A stretch of 53,024 bases of DNA from Coriobacteriia bacterium (GTDB taxonomy: Bacteria > Actinomycetota > Coriobacteriia > Coriobacteriales > Eggerthellaceae): the NCBI GenBank assembly GCA_030526515.1, contig JAUNCQ010000009.1:1-53024 (forward strand), given 5' to 3'. Below, piece by piece: positions 38,791 to 47,558 of the stretch. How positions within the stretch are numbered: the stretch's first letter is position 1; the number at the start of each line of letters is the position of its first letter. The notes beneath the pieces were generated by a model, which did no database searches, was not told the origin of the DNA, and saw nothing but the letters and a program-made list of their open reading frames with translations. A program made the translations under genes and the position numbers.

Positions 38791-38825
38791 TTGCAAAACG
38801 CGCTCAATTAATACATAATTGAGCG
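38791..38825 (+). promoter_or_regulatory. Promoter with overlapping 10-bp palindromic operator for the importer operon
   Basis: TTGCAA (38791-38796) and CATAAT (38814-38819) are spaced by 17 nt, a good sigma-70-type promoter. CGCTCAATTA (38801-38810) and TAATTGAGCG (38816-38825) form a perfect inverted repeat with a 5-nt spacer covering spacer and -10. Such placement suggests repression by a dimeric regulator, presumably responding to the imported sugar. I do not find the same half-site at the nanA, nanE or nagB promoters. Confidence 0.72.
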
Positions 38826-38894
38826 GAATAGGCGCAGCCGGGGACGCTGTGCCCAGAACAGGGGGACACCCCGCTACGTATTGGAGGAATCCAT

Positions 38895-40511
38895 ATGAAG
38901 AAGAGCACCATTAGCCGTCGCTCCTTCGTTGTTGCCAGCATGGCAGCAGCAGGCGCTTTCACCGTTGGCCTTTCCAGCTGCGGTGGCGGCGGCGACAAGT
39001 CCAAGGAAGAGGGTAAGCCCGCAGAGGACGGCGCACCTGCAAAGGGCGGCACCATCACCGCTGCACTGAGCTACCCGACCAGCAACGCCTACACTCCCGT
39101 CGGCGTTTCCGCTGCTGGCGTCATGGCCGCGTACTGCCACACCTGCGAGGCCCTGTACGACCTGGACTACACCACCTTCGAGCCCTACGCCGCACTGGCT
39201 GACGGCGATCCGGTGAAGATCTCCGACACCGAGTACAACATCAAGATCCGCAAGGGCGCCAAGTACAACGACGGCTCCGACGTGACCGTCGACGACGTGG
39301 TCAACGCCATCAAGATCGAGATGGAGAACGACCTGTACGCTCCGTTCCTGAGCTTCATCAAGTCCGTTGAGCCCAGCGACGGCGCTGTGTTCCTGACCCT
39401 GAACTATCCGGCCGAGAGCCTGATCAAGTGCCGTCTGGCCACCTGCCGTGTGTTCCCGAAGGACACCAAGCAGGAGGACCTGGACAAGGGCACCTTCCTG
39501 ACCACCGGCCCCTGGGTCATGACCTCCGCCAACTTCGAGGACGGCGGCGCCGTGGAGTTCGTTCCCAACGAGCACTACAACGGCCCCAAGCCGGCTTCCG
39601 CAGACGCCATGCACTGGGACATCATCTCTGACGAGACCTCCCGTACCCAGTACCTGACCGAGCAGACCGCCATGGCCATGGACAGCGTTCCCGCCGCCAA
39701 CGTCGACCTGATCACCCAGGCTGGCGCCAGCGTCGAGTCCGTCGACGGCTTCGGTCTGCCCTTCCTCATGTTCAACACCAACAAGGCTCCGTGGAACGAC
39801 TATCGCGTCCGCCAGGCCATGTTCTATGCAATCGACGTTGAGAAGCTCATCGACAACCAGCTCAACGGCTACGCAAAGGCTCTGACCTGCTTCCTGCCCG
39901 AGAACCACAACAACTACCAGAAGGCCGCCACGGTCTACACCTACGACCCGAAGAAGGCCGAGGAGCTGCTGGCAGAGGCTGGCGTCAAGGACCTGAAGCT
40001 GGAGCTCATGGTCAACGACCGTTGGCCGAAGGACCTGGCTCCCCAGATCAAGAACGACTGGGATGCCGTCCTGGGCAAGGACGCCGTGACCCTGAACGTG
40101 TGCGAGGTCGACTGGGCTTCCTTCGCCGATCCCGATGGCGCCAAGTTCGACATCCTGCTGTCCCCGGGCGACCCGTCCTGCTTCGGCAACGACCCCGACC
40201 TGTGGATGTCCTGGTGGTACGCAGACAACATCTGGACCCAGCAGCGCACCTTCTGGAAGGTTTCCGACCCGAAGAAGTTCGGCGAGCTGCAGGAGATCAT
40301 GCAGAAGGCTCGCGAGGCCTCCGGCGACGAGCAGCAGAAGCTGTTCGGCCAGTGCTTCGACCTGATCGCCGAGCAGGTGCCGCTGTACCCGCTGATGCAT
40401 CGTCAGGTGACCTCCGCTTGGTGGCCTGAGCTGATCAACGGCTTCCAGCCGGTTTCCACCACGGGCCTGTACTTCCTGGATGCTGCTTGCACCGAGAAGT
40501 CCGCTAAGTAA
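38895..40511 (+). CDS. Opp/Dpp-family ABC transporter substrate-binding lipoprotein, probably for sialic acid
   Basis: Extracytoplasmic receptor. The N-terminus has a twin-arginine motif (SRRSFVVAS) and a lipobox ending LSSC, so it is predicted to be a Tat-exported lipoprotein. The mature part is an SBP_bac_5 domain (GTFLTTGPWVMTSANF, FVPNEHYNGPKP, NDYRVRQAMFYAIDVEKLI). This family takes up peptides, nickel and, in SAT-type systems of Haemophilus ducreyi and Corynebacterium glutamicum, sialic acid. The adjacent nan and nag genes favour sialic acid. ATG follows ATTGGAGGAATCCAT. A terminator downstream probably keeps receptor levels above those of the membrane parts. Confidence 0.88.
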   Translation: MKKSTISRRSFVVASMAAAGAFTVGLSSCGGGGDKSKEEGKPAEDGAPAKGGTITAALSYPTSNAYTPVGVSAAGVMAAYCHTCEALYDLDYTTFEPYAALADGDPVKISDTEYNIKIRKGAKYNDGSDVTVDDVVNAIKIEMENDLYAPFLSFIKSVEPSDGAVFLTLNYPAESLIKCRLATCRVFPKDTKQEDLDKGTFLTTGPWVMTSANFEDGGAVEFVPNEHYNGPKPASADAMHWDIISDETSRTQYLTEQTAMAMDSVPAANVDLITQAGASVESVDGFGLPFLMFNTNKAPWNDYRVRQAMFYAIDVEKLIDNQLNGYAKALTCFLPENHNNYQKAATVYTYDPKKAEELLAEAGVKDLKLELMVNDRWPKDLAPQIKNDWDAVLGKDAVTLNVCEVDWASFADPDGAKFDILLSPGDPSCFGNDPDLWMSWWYADNIWTQQRTFWKVSDPKKFGELQEIMQKAREASGDEQQKLFGQCFDLIAEQVPLYPLMHRQVTSAWWPELINGFQPVSTTGLYFLDAACTEKSAK

Positions 40512-40541
40512 ACAGGTTTCGCAGGTAACTTGATCTAAACG

Positions 40542-40584
40542 TAGGAGGGCGAGGCCATAGGCATGGTTTCGCCCTCCTAATGCT
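40542..40584 (+). terminator. Attenuating terminator between receptor and permease genes
   Basis: TAGGAGGGCGA (40542-40552) pairs with TCGCCCTCCTA (40569-40579), then ATGCTTTT. The 3' arm includes a TTTCGCCC copy (40567). It lies 31 nt before the permease GTG. Confidence 0.8.
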
Positions 40585-40614
40585 TTTGTTGTTGGAAAGA
40601 AGAAAGGGGGAGGG

Positions 40615-41562
40615 GTGAACAACCTTATCCGACTGATCGGCAGGCGCCTGATTGCGCTTCCCATCATGGTCATAGGCGTCACCATCCTCGTGTTCTTCAT
40701 CACGTCTCTTTCGCCTATCGACCAGGCCTATTCGGTTCTGGGCGAAAACGCCACCCCGGCACAGGTGGAGCAGTACCGTGAGGAACACGGCTTGAATGAT
40801 CCCATCGTGGTTCAGTACTTCACGTACATGGGCAACCTGTGTCAGGGCGACATGGGTGTGTACGGTGCTACCAGGACTCCTGTAGCAGAAAAGATCGCAC
40901 AGGCGCTTCCCGTCACCCTGGAGCTGACGTTCCTGGGCCTGATCGTGGCGCTCATCTTCTCGACGATCTTCGGCGTGGTATCGGCGGTCTACCGTGACAA
41001 GTGGCCCGACCAGCTGCTGCGCATACTTTCGATCGTTTCGCTGGCCATGCCTTCGTTCTGGCTGGCGGTCCTGCTGATCTTGGCTGTTTCAGGCGCCCTG
41101 CCCGCATCTGGTCAGCTGCCTGACTTCTTCGAGAACCCGACGGGGCACCTGCTCCGCATGGCTCTGCCCACCATCGCCCTTGCGGTGCCGGTGATCGGCC
41201 AGATGACCCGCGTCATCCGCACCTCCATGGTCGAGGAGCTGGACAAGGACTACGTCCGCACCGCCATGGGCTTCGGCATCCCGTACCATACGGTCATCGC
41301 CCGCAACGTGCTGCGCAACGCCCTCATCAGCCCGGTGACGGTCCTGGGCCTGCGCATTGCCCACCTGATCGGCGGCGCTGTGGTCATCGAGGTCATCTTC
41401 AACCTGCCTGGCATGGGCATGGCCATCCTCGGCGGCATCCTGGCCAACTACATCACCCTGATCCAGGGCGTCGTGCTGGTCGTTGCCGTGGCCTTCATCA
41501 TCATCAACATCATCGTTGACATGCTGTACATCCTGATCGACCCCCGAATCAGGACGGTGTAG
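40615..41562 (+). CDS. ABC transporter permease, DppB type
   Basis: First membrane subunit of the importer. The opening LIRLIGRRLIALPIMVIGVTILVF and the REEHGLNDPIVVQYFTYM segment are typical of DppB/OppB. Six membrane helices with the ATPase-docking loop EELDKDYVRTAMGFGIPYHT follow. 315 residues. GTG start follows AAAGGGGGAGG. The fusion gene starts 2 nt after its stop. Confidence 0.93.
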   Translation: MNNLIRLIGRRLIALPIMVIGVTILVFFITSLSPIDQAYSVLGENATPAQVEQYREEHGLNDPIVVQYFTYMGNLCQGDMGVYGATRTPVAEKIAQALPVTLELTFLGLIVALIFSTIFGVVSAVYRDKWPDQLLRILSIVSLAMPSFWLAVLLILAVSGALPASGQLPDFFENPTGHLLRMALPTIALAVPVIGQMTRVIRTSMVEELDKDYVRTAMGFGIPYHTVIARNVLRNALISPVTVLGLRIAHLIGGAVVIEVIFNLPGMGMAILGGILANYITLIQGVVLVVAVAFIIINIIVDMLYILIDPRIRTV

Positions 41563-41564
41563 CC

Positions 41565-43595
41565 ATGGTGAAGCTTAGAGAGAACACTACCCAGAAGCTG
41601 GAGTCCAACGCAGGCAAGAAGATCAGCTTCAAGGCCCTGGCCAACATGAGCTGGGGCAGCCGCATCTCCCTGGTCGTGCTGATCCTGGTGGCCCTCATGG
41701 CCCTCACGGCGCAGTTCATCGCCCCGTACGATCCGCTGGAGATCTTCACCGCCCGCACGGCTCCCAACGGCGAGTTCCTGTTCGGTACCGACGACAAGGG
41801 CCGCGACGTGCTGTCCCGCGTCATGTACGGTGCAGGCTACTCCCTTATGATCGGCCTTGGCTCCACGGCCTTCGCCCTGATCTCCGGCGCCATCATCGGC
41901 GCCATCGCCGCAGTGACCCGCACCTGGATCAGCGAGGTCATCATGCGCATCATGGACGTCGTCATGTCCTTCCCGGGCATTGCCCTGGCAGCTACCGTCG
42001 TGGTGGTCATGGGCGCGTCCGTCCCGTCGCTGATCGTGGCAATCGGCATCCTGTACGCACCGCAGGTGGCCCGCGTGGTTCGCGCGAACATCATGAGCGA
42101 GTACGGACAGGACTACGTCCGCGCTGCCATGGTCAACGGCGCCAAGGCCCCGTGGATCCTGTGGAAGCACGTCATGCGCAACTGCCTGGCACCCATCCTG
42201 GTGTTCACGGTGGTCTGCGTTGCCGATGCGATCGTGTTCGAGGCCTCCCTGGCCTTCATCAGCGCGGGCATTCCCGAGCCGACCCCGACCTGGGGCAACA
42301 TCCTGGCTGACGCCCGCGCCGGCGTGCTTGCCGGTCGTTGGTGGCAGGCACTGTACCCGGGCCTGATGATCATGATCACGGTCCTGTGCCTGAACATCCT
42401 GTCCGAAGGCGTCACCGACGCCATGGCCGCTGCCCCCGGCGCTCCCGTTGAGGCTGGCGACGACAAGCTGGACTCCGACCGCGAGGCCGACCGCCTGGTC
42501 GCCGACCCGAAGCTGGCCTACGCCGCTCAGGCCGAGTCCCTGAAGGCCCGCCTGGCCGCCCTGGCCGAGGTGGAGGCAAAGCGCACCGACCGCTTCCAGT
42601 CCCGTACCGACGTGCCGCCCATCCTGGAGGTCAAGGACCTGTGCATCAAGTTCCCCCGCCATGGTGACGTGAACGTGGTCGACCACCTGAACTTCGTGGT
42701 CCGTCCGCGCCAGACCATGGGCCTGGTGGGCGAATCCGGCTGCGGCAAGTCCATCACCTCCCTGGCAATCATGGGCCTGCTGGACGAAAAGGCCCAGATC
42801 TCCGGTCAGATCCTGTACAACGGCCAGAACCTGCTGGATCTGGACTCCAAGGCCATGAACGAGCTCCGCGGCAAGGAAATCGCCATGGTGTACCAGGACG
42901 CCCTCTCGTCCTTGAACCCGTCCATGCTCATCCGCTCCCAGTTCAAGCAGCTGACCAAGCGCGGCGGCACCCGCACCGCAGAGGAGCTGCTGGAGCTGGT
43001 CGGCCTGGATCCGTCCCGTGTCCTGGGCTCCTATCCGCATGAGCTCTCTGGCGGCCAGCGTCAGCGCGTGCTCATCGCCATGGCCCTGACCCGCGACCCC
43101 AAGATCATCATCGCCGACGAGCCCACCACCGCTCTGGACGTGACGGTTCAGAAGCAGGTCGTGGACCTGCTGAACCGCCTCCAGCACGAGCTGGGCTTCG
43201 CCATGGTGTTCGTCAGCCATGACCTGGCACTGGTTGCCGAGGTGGCGAACTCCATCACCGTCATGTACGCCGGCCAGGTGGTCGAGCAGGGTCCGGTGAC
43301 CGAGCTCATGACCAACCCCATCCACGAGTACACCCGTGGCCTGCTGGGTTCCGTCCTCTCCATCGAAGAGGGTGGCGACCGTCTGCACCAGGTTCCCGGT
43401 TCCGTGCCGTCCCCGAAGGACTTCCCCGAGGGCGACCGCTTCCGTCCGCGCTCCAGCCATCCGGACAAGATCTCCAACGTCCGTCCCATGCTGAAGCAGC
43501 TGAAGGGCACCGACCACTACTACGCCGAGCTGCCTGACAGCGAGCTGACCCGCATCGGCCTTGAGCCGCTGGTTCCGAAGGAGGGGAGGGAATAA
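41565..43595 (+). CDS. Fused ABC transporter permease (DppC) and ATP-binding protein (DppD)
   Basis: Residues about 1-290 are a DppC permease: NPAEFLFGTDDKGRD-type GTDDKGRDVLSRVMYGAGYSL, then docking loop QDYVRAAMVNGAKAPWIL. Residues about 290-345 are a charged linker (DDKLDSDREADRL). Residues about 346-650 are a full ATPase: Walker A GESGCGKS, signature LSGGQRQR, Walker B IIIADEPTTALD, H-loop FVSHDLAL. The usual C-terminal oligopeptide motif has Cys residues (RCPxAxxxC type); here the matching segment RFRPRSSHPDKISNVRP has none. The same permease-ATPase fusion is known in some actinobacterial SAT-type importers. 676 residues. Coupled to the next gene by a one-base overlap. Confidence 0.92.
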   Translation: MVKLRENTTQKLESNAGKKISFKALANMSWGSRISLVVLILVALMALTAQFIAPYDPLEIFTARTAPNGEFLFGTDDKGRDVLSRVMYGAGYSLMIGLGSTAFALISGAIIGAIAAVTRTWISEVIMRIMDVVMSFPGIALAATVVVVMGASVPSLIVAIGILYAPQVARVVRANIMSEYGQDYVRAAMVNGAKAPWILWKHVMRNCLAPILVFTVVCVADAIVFEASLAFISAGIPEPTPTWGNILADARAGVLAGRWWQALYPGLMIMITVLCLNILSEGVTDAMAAAPGAPVEAGDDKLDSDREADRLVADPKLAYAAQAESLKARLAALAEVEAKRTDRFQSRTDVPPILEVKDLCIKFPRHGDVNVVDHLNFVVRPRQTMGLVGESGCGKSITSLAIMGLLDEKAQISGQILYNGQNLLDLDSKAMNELRGKEIAMVYQDALSSLNPSMLIRSQFKQLTKRGGTRTAEELLELVGLDPSRVLGSYPHELSGGQRQRVLIAMALTRDPKIIIADEPTTALDVTVQKQVVDLLNRLQHELGFAMVFVSHDLALVAEVANSITVMYAGQVVEQGPVTELMTNPIHEYTRGLLGSVLSIEEGGDRLHQVPGSVPSPKDFPEGDRFRPRSSHPDKISNVRPMLKQLKGTDHYYAELPDSELTRIGLEPLVPKEGRE

Positions 43596-44548
43596 TGACG
43601 GAAAACAACAACGGCGTCATCCCCGTTGAGGAAGACGTGTTCGCCGCCCCCATGGCCGGCCGCCGCGACGTGCGCGAAGCGCTGCAGGCCATTCCCATCC
43701 CGGAGACCAGCGTGCCTGACGACACGCCGGACGACGGCCGCGAGCCCATCGTGTTCCTGGACGACATCCATGTGACGTTCAAGACCCGTACTGGCTCCCT
43801 GCTGCATCCCAACAAGGTCAAGGCCGTCCGCGGCGTGACCATCAAGCTCATGCCGGGTGAAACCATCGGCATCGTGGGCGAGTCCGGCTGCGGCAAGTCC
43901 ACCACCGCCAACGTGCTCTGCGGTCTGCAGGCACCCACCAGCGGCAAGGTGTACTTCAAGGGCAAGGACGTTACCAGGCGCACCGCCGCCGACCGCAAGA
44001 CCATCGGCCGCGTGCTGTCCGTGGTCTTCCAGGACCCGGCCACCGCGCTGAACGCCCGCATGACCATCCACGACCAGCTGCTGGACCCCATGATCGTCCA
44101 CAACGTGGGCGATCCCGCCAGCCGCGAGAAGCGCATCCGTGACCTGATCCATCTGGTCGGCTTGCCGTCCTCCTGCCTGGAGGCCCTGCCCGGCCAGATG
44201 TCCGGCGGCCAGCGTCAGCGCGTGGCGATCGCCCGTGCCCTGGCACTGGAGCCGGAGGCCATCATCGCCGACGAGCCCACCTCCGCGCTGGACGTTTCCG
44301 TGCGTGCTCAGATCCTGAACCTGCTGATGGACCTGAAGAAGGAGCTCAACCTGGCCATGGTCTTCATCAGCCACGACATCTCCACCGTTCGCTACATCAG
44401 CGACCGCCTGATCGTCATGAACAAGGGCGTGATCGTGGAGCGCGGCACCGCCAAGGAGGTCTTCGAGAACCCGAAGGATCCCTACACCAAGCTGCTGCTG
44501 GGCGCTGCGCCGTCCCTGCTCCATCCCGGTGAGGAAAGCTTCCGCTAG
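43595..44548 (+). CDS. ABC transporter ATP-binding protein, DppF type
   Basis: Second ATPase of the importer. Walker A is GESGCGKST, signature MSGGQRQR, Walker B IIADEPTSALD and H-loop FISHDIST. A 50-residue N-terminal extension (VEEDVFAAPMAGRRDV) precedes the domain. It ends soon after DPYTKLLLGAAPSLLHPGEE and lacks the Cys-containing OppF tail. 317 residues. ATG overlaps the TAA of the fusion gene. Confidence 0.92.
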   Translation: MTENNNGVIPVEEDVFAAPMAGRRDVREALQAIPIPETSVPDDTPDDGREPIVFLDDIHVTFKTRTGSLLHPNKVKAVRGVTIKLMPGETIGIVGESGCGKSTTANVLCGLQAPTSGKVYFKGKDVTRRTAADRKTIGRVLSVVFQDPATALNARMTIHDQLLDPMIVHNVGDPASREKRIRDLIHLVGLPSSCLEALPGQMSGGQRQRVAIARALALEPEAIIADEPTSALDVSVRAQILNLLMDLKKELNLAMVFISHDISTVRYISDRLIVMNKGVIVERGTAKEVFENPKDPYTKLLLGAAPSLLHPGEESFR

Positions 44549-44586
44549 GTCGGGGCAACCAAGGACCTGACGCCTTGAAGCAACAG

Positions 44587-44624
44587 GGCGAAAAAGAAGG
44601 GCGACTCCATTGGAGTCGCCCTTC
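44587..44624 (-). terminator. Intrinsic terminator for the leftward nanA-kinase operon
   Basis: GAAGGGCGACTCC (44596-44608) and GGAGTCGCCCTTC (44612-44624) form a perfect 13-bp stem. On the minus strand it is followed by TTTTTCGCCC, so it terminates transcription from the right; the T-tract itself contains a dispersed octamer copy (44586). It may also stop the converging importer operon. A further copy is at 44668. Confidence 0.85.
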
Positions 44625-44685
44625 GTGCGTTCAGGAGCCGTGCGTTTGAAGACGCTGCGCTCGGGTCTTTCGCCCGCTTGAAGCC

Positions 44686-45642
44686 TTAGTGCTCGGCCAG
44701 GGAGTCCAGCAGGTGCTCGGCGGCGCCGATCAGCGGCGCGTCGCCGCCCAGGGTGGCGGCTACGATGGGGGTTTCCCGCATGGGCGGCATGGCCTGGGAT
44801 GCGTAGCCTTCGTTCAGGGCCTGGCGCCACAGGGGACCGGCGTTCACCACGGTGCCGGTGAGCACGATGGCGGCCGGGTCGAGGATGTTGGCCCAGGAGC
44901 CCATGGCCTGGCCCAGGGCAAAGCCCGCGGCCTTCAGGGCGTCGACGGCTTTCTGCTCGCCCTGCTCTGCGCGTTCGCTGACCTGGGCGCCGGTGACGGC
45001 GGGGTCGTAGTCGGCATTGGTCAGGGACGCGCCCTGGTACAGGCAGCCGATGCCGGTGCCGCTGGTCACGGCCTCCACGTGGTCCTGCCCGCCGCAGGCA
45101 CAGGTGAAGCCAGATGCTGCCGGGTGGATGGTGTGGCCGATGTGGCCGGCTGCGCCGTGAGCGCCGCGAAGCACCTTGCCGTCCACCACGTAGGCGCCGC
45201 CCATGCCGGTGCCGGCAGCCACGAACAGGCAGCTGGAAAGGCCCTTGGCCCCGCCCCAGCGGGTTTCGCCCAATGCATGGCCGTGTACGTCGCCCATGGC
45301 GGCAGCGGGAACGCCCAGAGCCTGGGAGGTGGCGGCCGCCAGGGGCTGGCCCGTCCAGCCGGGCATGATCTCGTTGGCGTAGAGCACGCTGCCGTCGTCC
45401 GGGGAAATGCAGCCTGCGGCGGCAATGCCCACGCCCACCGGCTGCTCGTCGGAGGCGGCGGCCATTTCCTTGGCCACGGAGATGACGCGCGCCAGGACGT
45501 TTTCGCCCCCTTCCTGGGCATTGGTGGGGACGGCGGTGCGGGCCACAATCACGGGGGCCTGGCCGTCGGACTCGTAGCGGACCAGGGCGCCGGCGATCTT
45601 GGTGCCGCCCAGGTCGATGGCGACCACGTTGCAAGGCTTCAT
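44686..45642 (-). CDS. nanK: ROK-family sugar kinase, probable N-acetylmannosamine kinase
   Basis: ATP-dependent sugar kinase. VAIDLGGTKIAGALV is the ATP phosphate motif, and GTGMGGAYVVDGKVLRGAHG with HIGHTIHPAASGFTCACGG is the ROK signature. The third zinc ligand is changed: the family motif CxCGxxGC reads CACGGQDH, with His where the last Cys should be. The gene lies downstream of nanA on the same strand, which points to ManNAc as substrate; glucose is a fallback. Start at the ATG whose complement ends at 45642, preceded by GAAAGGA. 318 residues, normal length. Confidence 0.82.
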   Translation of the reverse strand: MKPCNVVAIDLGGTKIAGALVRYESDGQAPVIVARTAVPTNAQEGGENVLARVISVAKEMAAASDEQPVGVGIAAAGCISPDDGSVLYANEIMPGWTGQPLAAATSQALGVPAAAMGDVHGHALGETRWGGAKGLSSCLFVAAGTGMGGAYVVDGKVLRGAHGAAGHIGHTIHPAASGFTCACGGQDHVEAVTSGTGIGCLYQGASLTNADYDPAVTGAQVSERAEQGEQKAVDALKAAGFALGQAMGSWANILDPAAIVLTGTVVNAGPLWRQALNEGYASQAMPPMRETPIVAATLGGDAPLIGAAEHLLDSLAEH

Positions 45643-45670
45643 GGGGATCCTTTCAGGTGCGGGTACAGAA

Positions 45671-45695
45671 AGGGGCATGCGCGGTGCATGCCCCT
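45671..45695 (-). other. Perfect 10-bp hairpin between nanA and the kinase gene
   Basis: AGGGGCATGC (45671-45680) mirrors GCATGCCCCT (45686-45695) with loop GCGGT. No T-tract follows on the minus strand, so an mRNA processing or stabilising stem that sets nanA to nanK ratio is more likely than a terminator. Confidence 0.5.
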
Positions 45696-45716
45696 GGTAA
45701 GTGCGGTTGCGCTGGA

Positions 45717-46661
45717 TTAGATGCGCGGTGCCACGGTGACGTCCAGGAAGCCGCAGCGCTTCAGCGTGCGGACGATCTGGACCACGTCGTCGCCCACCAG
45801 CGGCTGCACGGGCTCGCGCATGGCGTTGGTGTCGAACACGCCCAGCTGCCACAGGGCGGTCTTGAAGGCGCCCACGCCGGCGCCGAAGCCGACGGTGGCC
45901 TGGACGCTGCGGGTCATGAACATGAGGCGGGCCAGCAGGTCCTGGGTTTCGCGCACGGTGTCCCAGTCCTTTGCCTGGTAGGCGTCCCACTGCTTCACGT
46001 ACAGCTCGGGGGCAATGTTGGCCAGGCCCGGAACGGAGCCGTCGGCGCCACCCAGGTATGCGCCGTCAACGACGACCTCATGGCCGGTGAGCAGGCTCAG
46101 GGGATGGCCGGCATCCTCGTTTTCCAGCATGAGCCAGCGGAACTGGACGTCGTCGCCGGAGGAGTCCTTCACGCCGGCCAGGACGCCGTCCTTGCCCAGG
46201 CGAACCAGCATGGTGGGGTCCAGCTTGGTGTGGACGCACACCGGCAGGTCGTAGGCGAACAGCGGCAGCTCGGTGTGCTCGCGGATCACGCGGAAGTGGC
46301 GCTCGTTTTCCTTTGGGCCGCCCAGGGCGTAGAAGGGAGCGGTGCAGACCAGGCCGTCCACGTCGAACTGCTGGGTGCGCTCGACCTGCTTGATCACGCG
46401 CTCGGTCTCCATGTCGATGACGCCCACCAGCACCGGAACGCGATGGTCGACGATGCGCACGGCCTCTTCCAGGACCTGGTAGCGCTGGTCGTCATTGAGG
46501 AATGCGACCTCGCCGCTGGAGCCCAGGAAGAACAGGCCATGGACGCCGGCGTCGATCATGCGGTTGATGGAGCGCTCGAAGGACACCACGTCGAGCTCGC
46601 GGTCCTTGGTCAGGGGAACGACTACCGGCGGGATGACGCCGCGGAATCGGGGATCTGCCAT
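45717..46661 (-). CDS. nanA: DapA-family aldolase, probable N-acetylneuraminate lyase
   Basis: Splits sialic acid into pyruvate and N-acetylmannosamine. FFLGSSGEVAFLNDDQR is the carboxylate-binding GxxGE motif. The Schiff-base Lys lies in GVKDSSGDDVQ, and the catalytic Tyr region is LPLFAYDLPVCVHTK. The DapA/NanA superfamily shares these, so the specific call rests on the nanE, ROK kinase, nagA and nagB neighbours. Start at the ATG whose complement ends at 46661, with GAGG at 8-nt spacing. 314 residues. It is divergent from nanE across a 213-nt control region. Confidence 0.85.
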   Translation of the reverse strand: MADPRFRGVIPPVVVPLTKDRELDVVSFERSINRMIDAGVHGLFFLGSSGEVAFLNDDQRYQVLEEAVRIVDHRVPVLVGVIDMETERVIKQVERTQQFDVDGLVCTAPFYALGGPKENERHFRVIREHTELPLFAYDLPVCVHTKLDPTMLVRLGKDGVLAGVKDSSGDDVQFRWLMLENEDAGHPLSLLTGHEVVVDGAYLGGADGSVPGLANIAPELYVKQWDAYQAKDWDTVRETQDLLARLMFMTRSVQATVGFGAGVGAFKTALWQLGVFDTNAMREPVQPLVGDDVVQIVRTLKRCGFLDVTVAPRI

Positions 46662-46826
46662 TGGTAAAACCTCAATTTCTGTAGAACGGGCCCGAGGGCC
46701 CACGGAATTTGACTGCTAACAGTATGCCTAAAGCGGCGGCGTATGGGGAGGGCATCCTGTGGATTTTTAGGTGATTCCTGCAGTGCATCTGTCGTTGCGC
46801 GGGTTTTCCGCCCTGGGCGGCTGGGT

Positions 46827-46843
46827 TAGAATCGGGGGCGAAA
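46827..46843 (+). promoter_or_regulatory. Probable nanE promoter region
   Basis: TAGAAT at 46827-46832 with a weak TTTTCC at 46804-46809 (17-nt spacing) precedes nanE by about 43 nt. A GGGCGAAA copy (46836-46843) would lie at the transcription start. Also in the nanA-nanE region are GGGCCC repeats and ACTGCTAACAGT near 46712, without a clear operator. Confidence 0.4.
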
Positions 46844-46874
46844 GACTTGGTTCGAACTGATTTGGAGGAACATC

Positions 46875-47552
46875 ATGATCCATCCCCTCATCGAGCAGCT
46901 CCGCGGCAAGCTCATCGTGAGCTGCCAGGCCTACGTGGGCGAGCCCATGCGCCATCCGGAGACCATGGCCCAGGTGGCCCTTGCCGCCGAGCAGGGCGGC
47001 GCCGCGGCCATCCGCTGCCAGGGCCTGGCTGACATCTCGGCCATCAAGGGCCAGGTGGAGGTGCCCGTGATCGGCCTGTGGAAGGAAGGCCATGAGGGCG
47101 TCTACATCACCCCGACCTTCCGCCACGCCCGCGCCTGCAGCCTGGCCGGCGCTGACGTGGTGGCCCTGGACGCCACCGACCGTCCGCGTCCCAACGGGGA
47201 AACCTTCGAGTCCATCGTGTCCGCCTGCAAGGCGGAGGGCATCCTGACCATGGCTGACTGCTCCTGCATCGAGGACATCCAGCGCGGCCTGGACGCCGGC
47301 TGCGACATCGTGTCCACCACCATGGCAGGCTACGTCCCGGGCGGTCGCGCAAAGACCGAGGGCCCGGACCTGGAGCTGCTGCGTGAGGCCGTGGCCATTG
47401 CGGGCGAAACCCCCGTCATCTGCGAGGGCCGTCTGCATACTCCCGCCCAGGCTGCCGCTGCCATGGAGGCCGGCGCCTTCGCCTGCGTGGTGGGCACCGC
47501 CATCACGCACCCCACTTCCATCACCCGTTGGTTCGTGGACGCGGTGGAGTAG
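46875..47552 (+). CDS. nanE: N-acetylmannosamine-6-phosphate 2-epimerase
   Basis: Converts ManNAc-6-P to GlcNAc-6-P. GKLIVSCQAYVGEPMRHP is the NanE start signature, AIRCQGLADI and PVIGLWKEGHEGVYITPT follow, and the catalytic Lys and Glu lie in GLWKEG and VICEGRLHTPAQA. TIM barrel of 225 residues, full length. ATG follows TTGGAGGAACATC. Its stop lies only 6 nt from the end of converging nagA, with no terminator between them. Confidence 0.95.
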   Translation: MIHPLIEQLRGKLIVSCQAYVGEPMRHPETMAQVALAAEQGGAAAIRCQGLADISAIKGQVEVPVIGLWKEGHEGVYITPTFRHARACSLAGADVVALDATDRPRPNGETFESIVSACKAEGILTMADCSCIEDIQRGLDAGCDIVSTTMAGYVPGGRAKTEGPDLELLREAVAIAGETPVICEGRLHTPAQAAAAMEAGAFACVVGTAITHPTSITRWFVDAVE

Positions 47553-47558
47553 GGGAGC

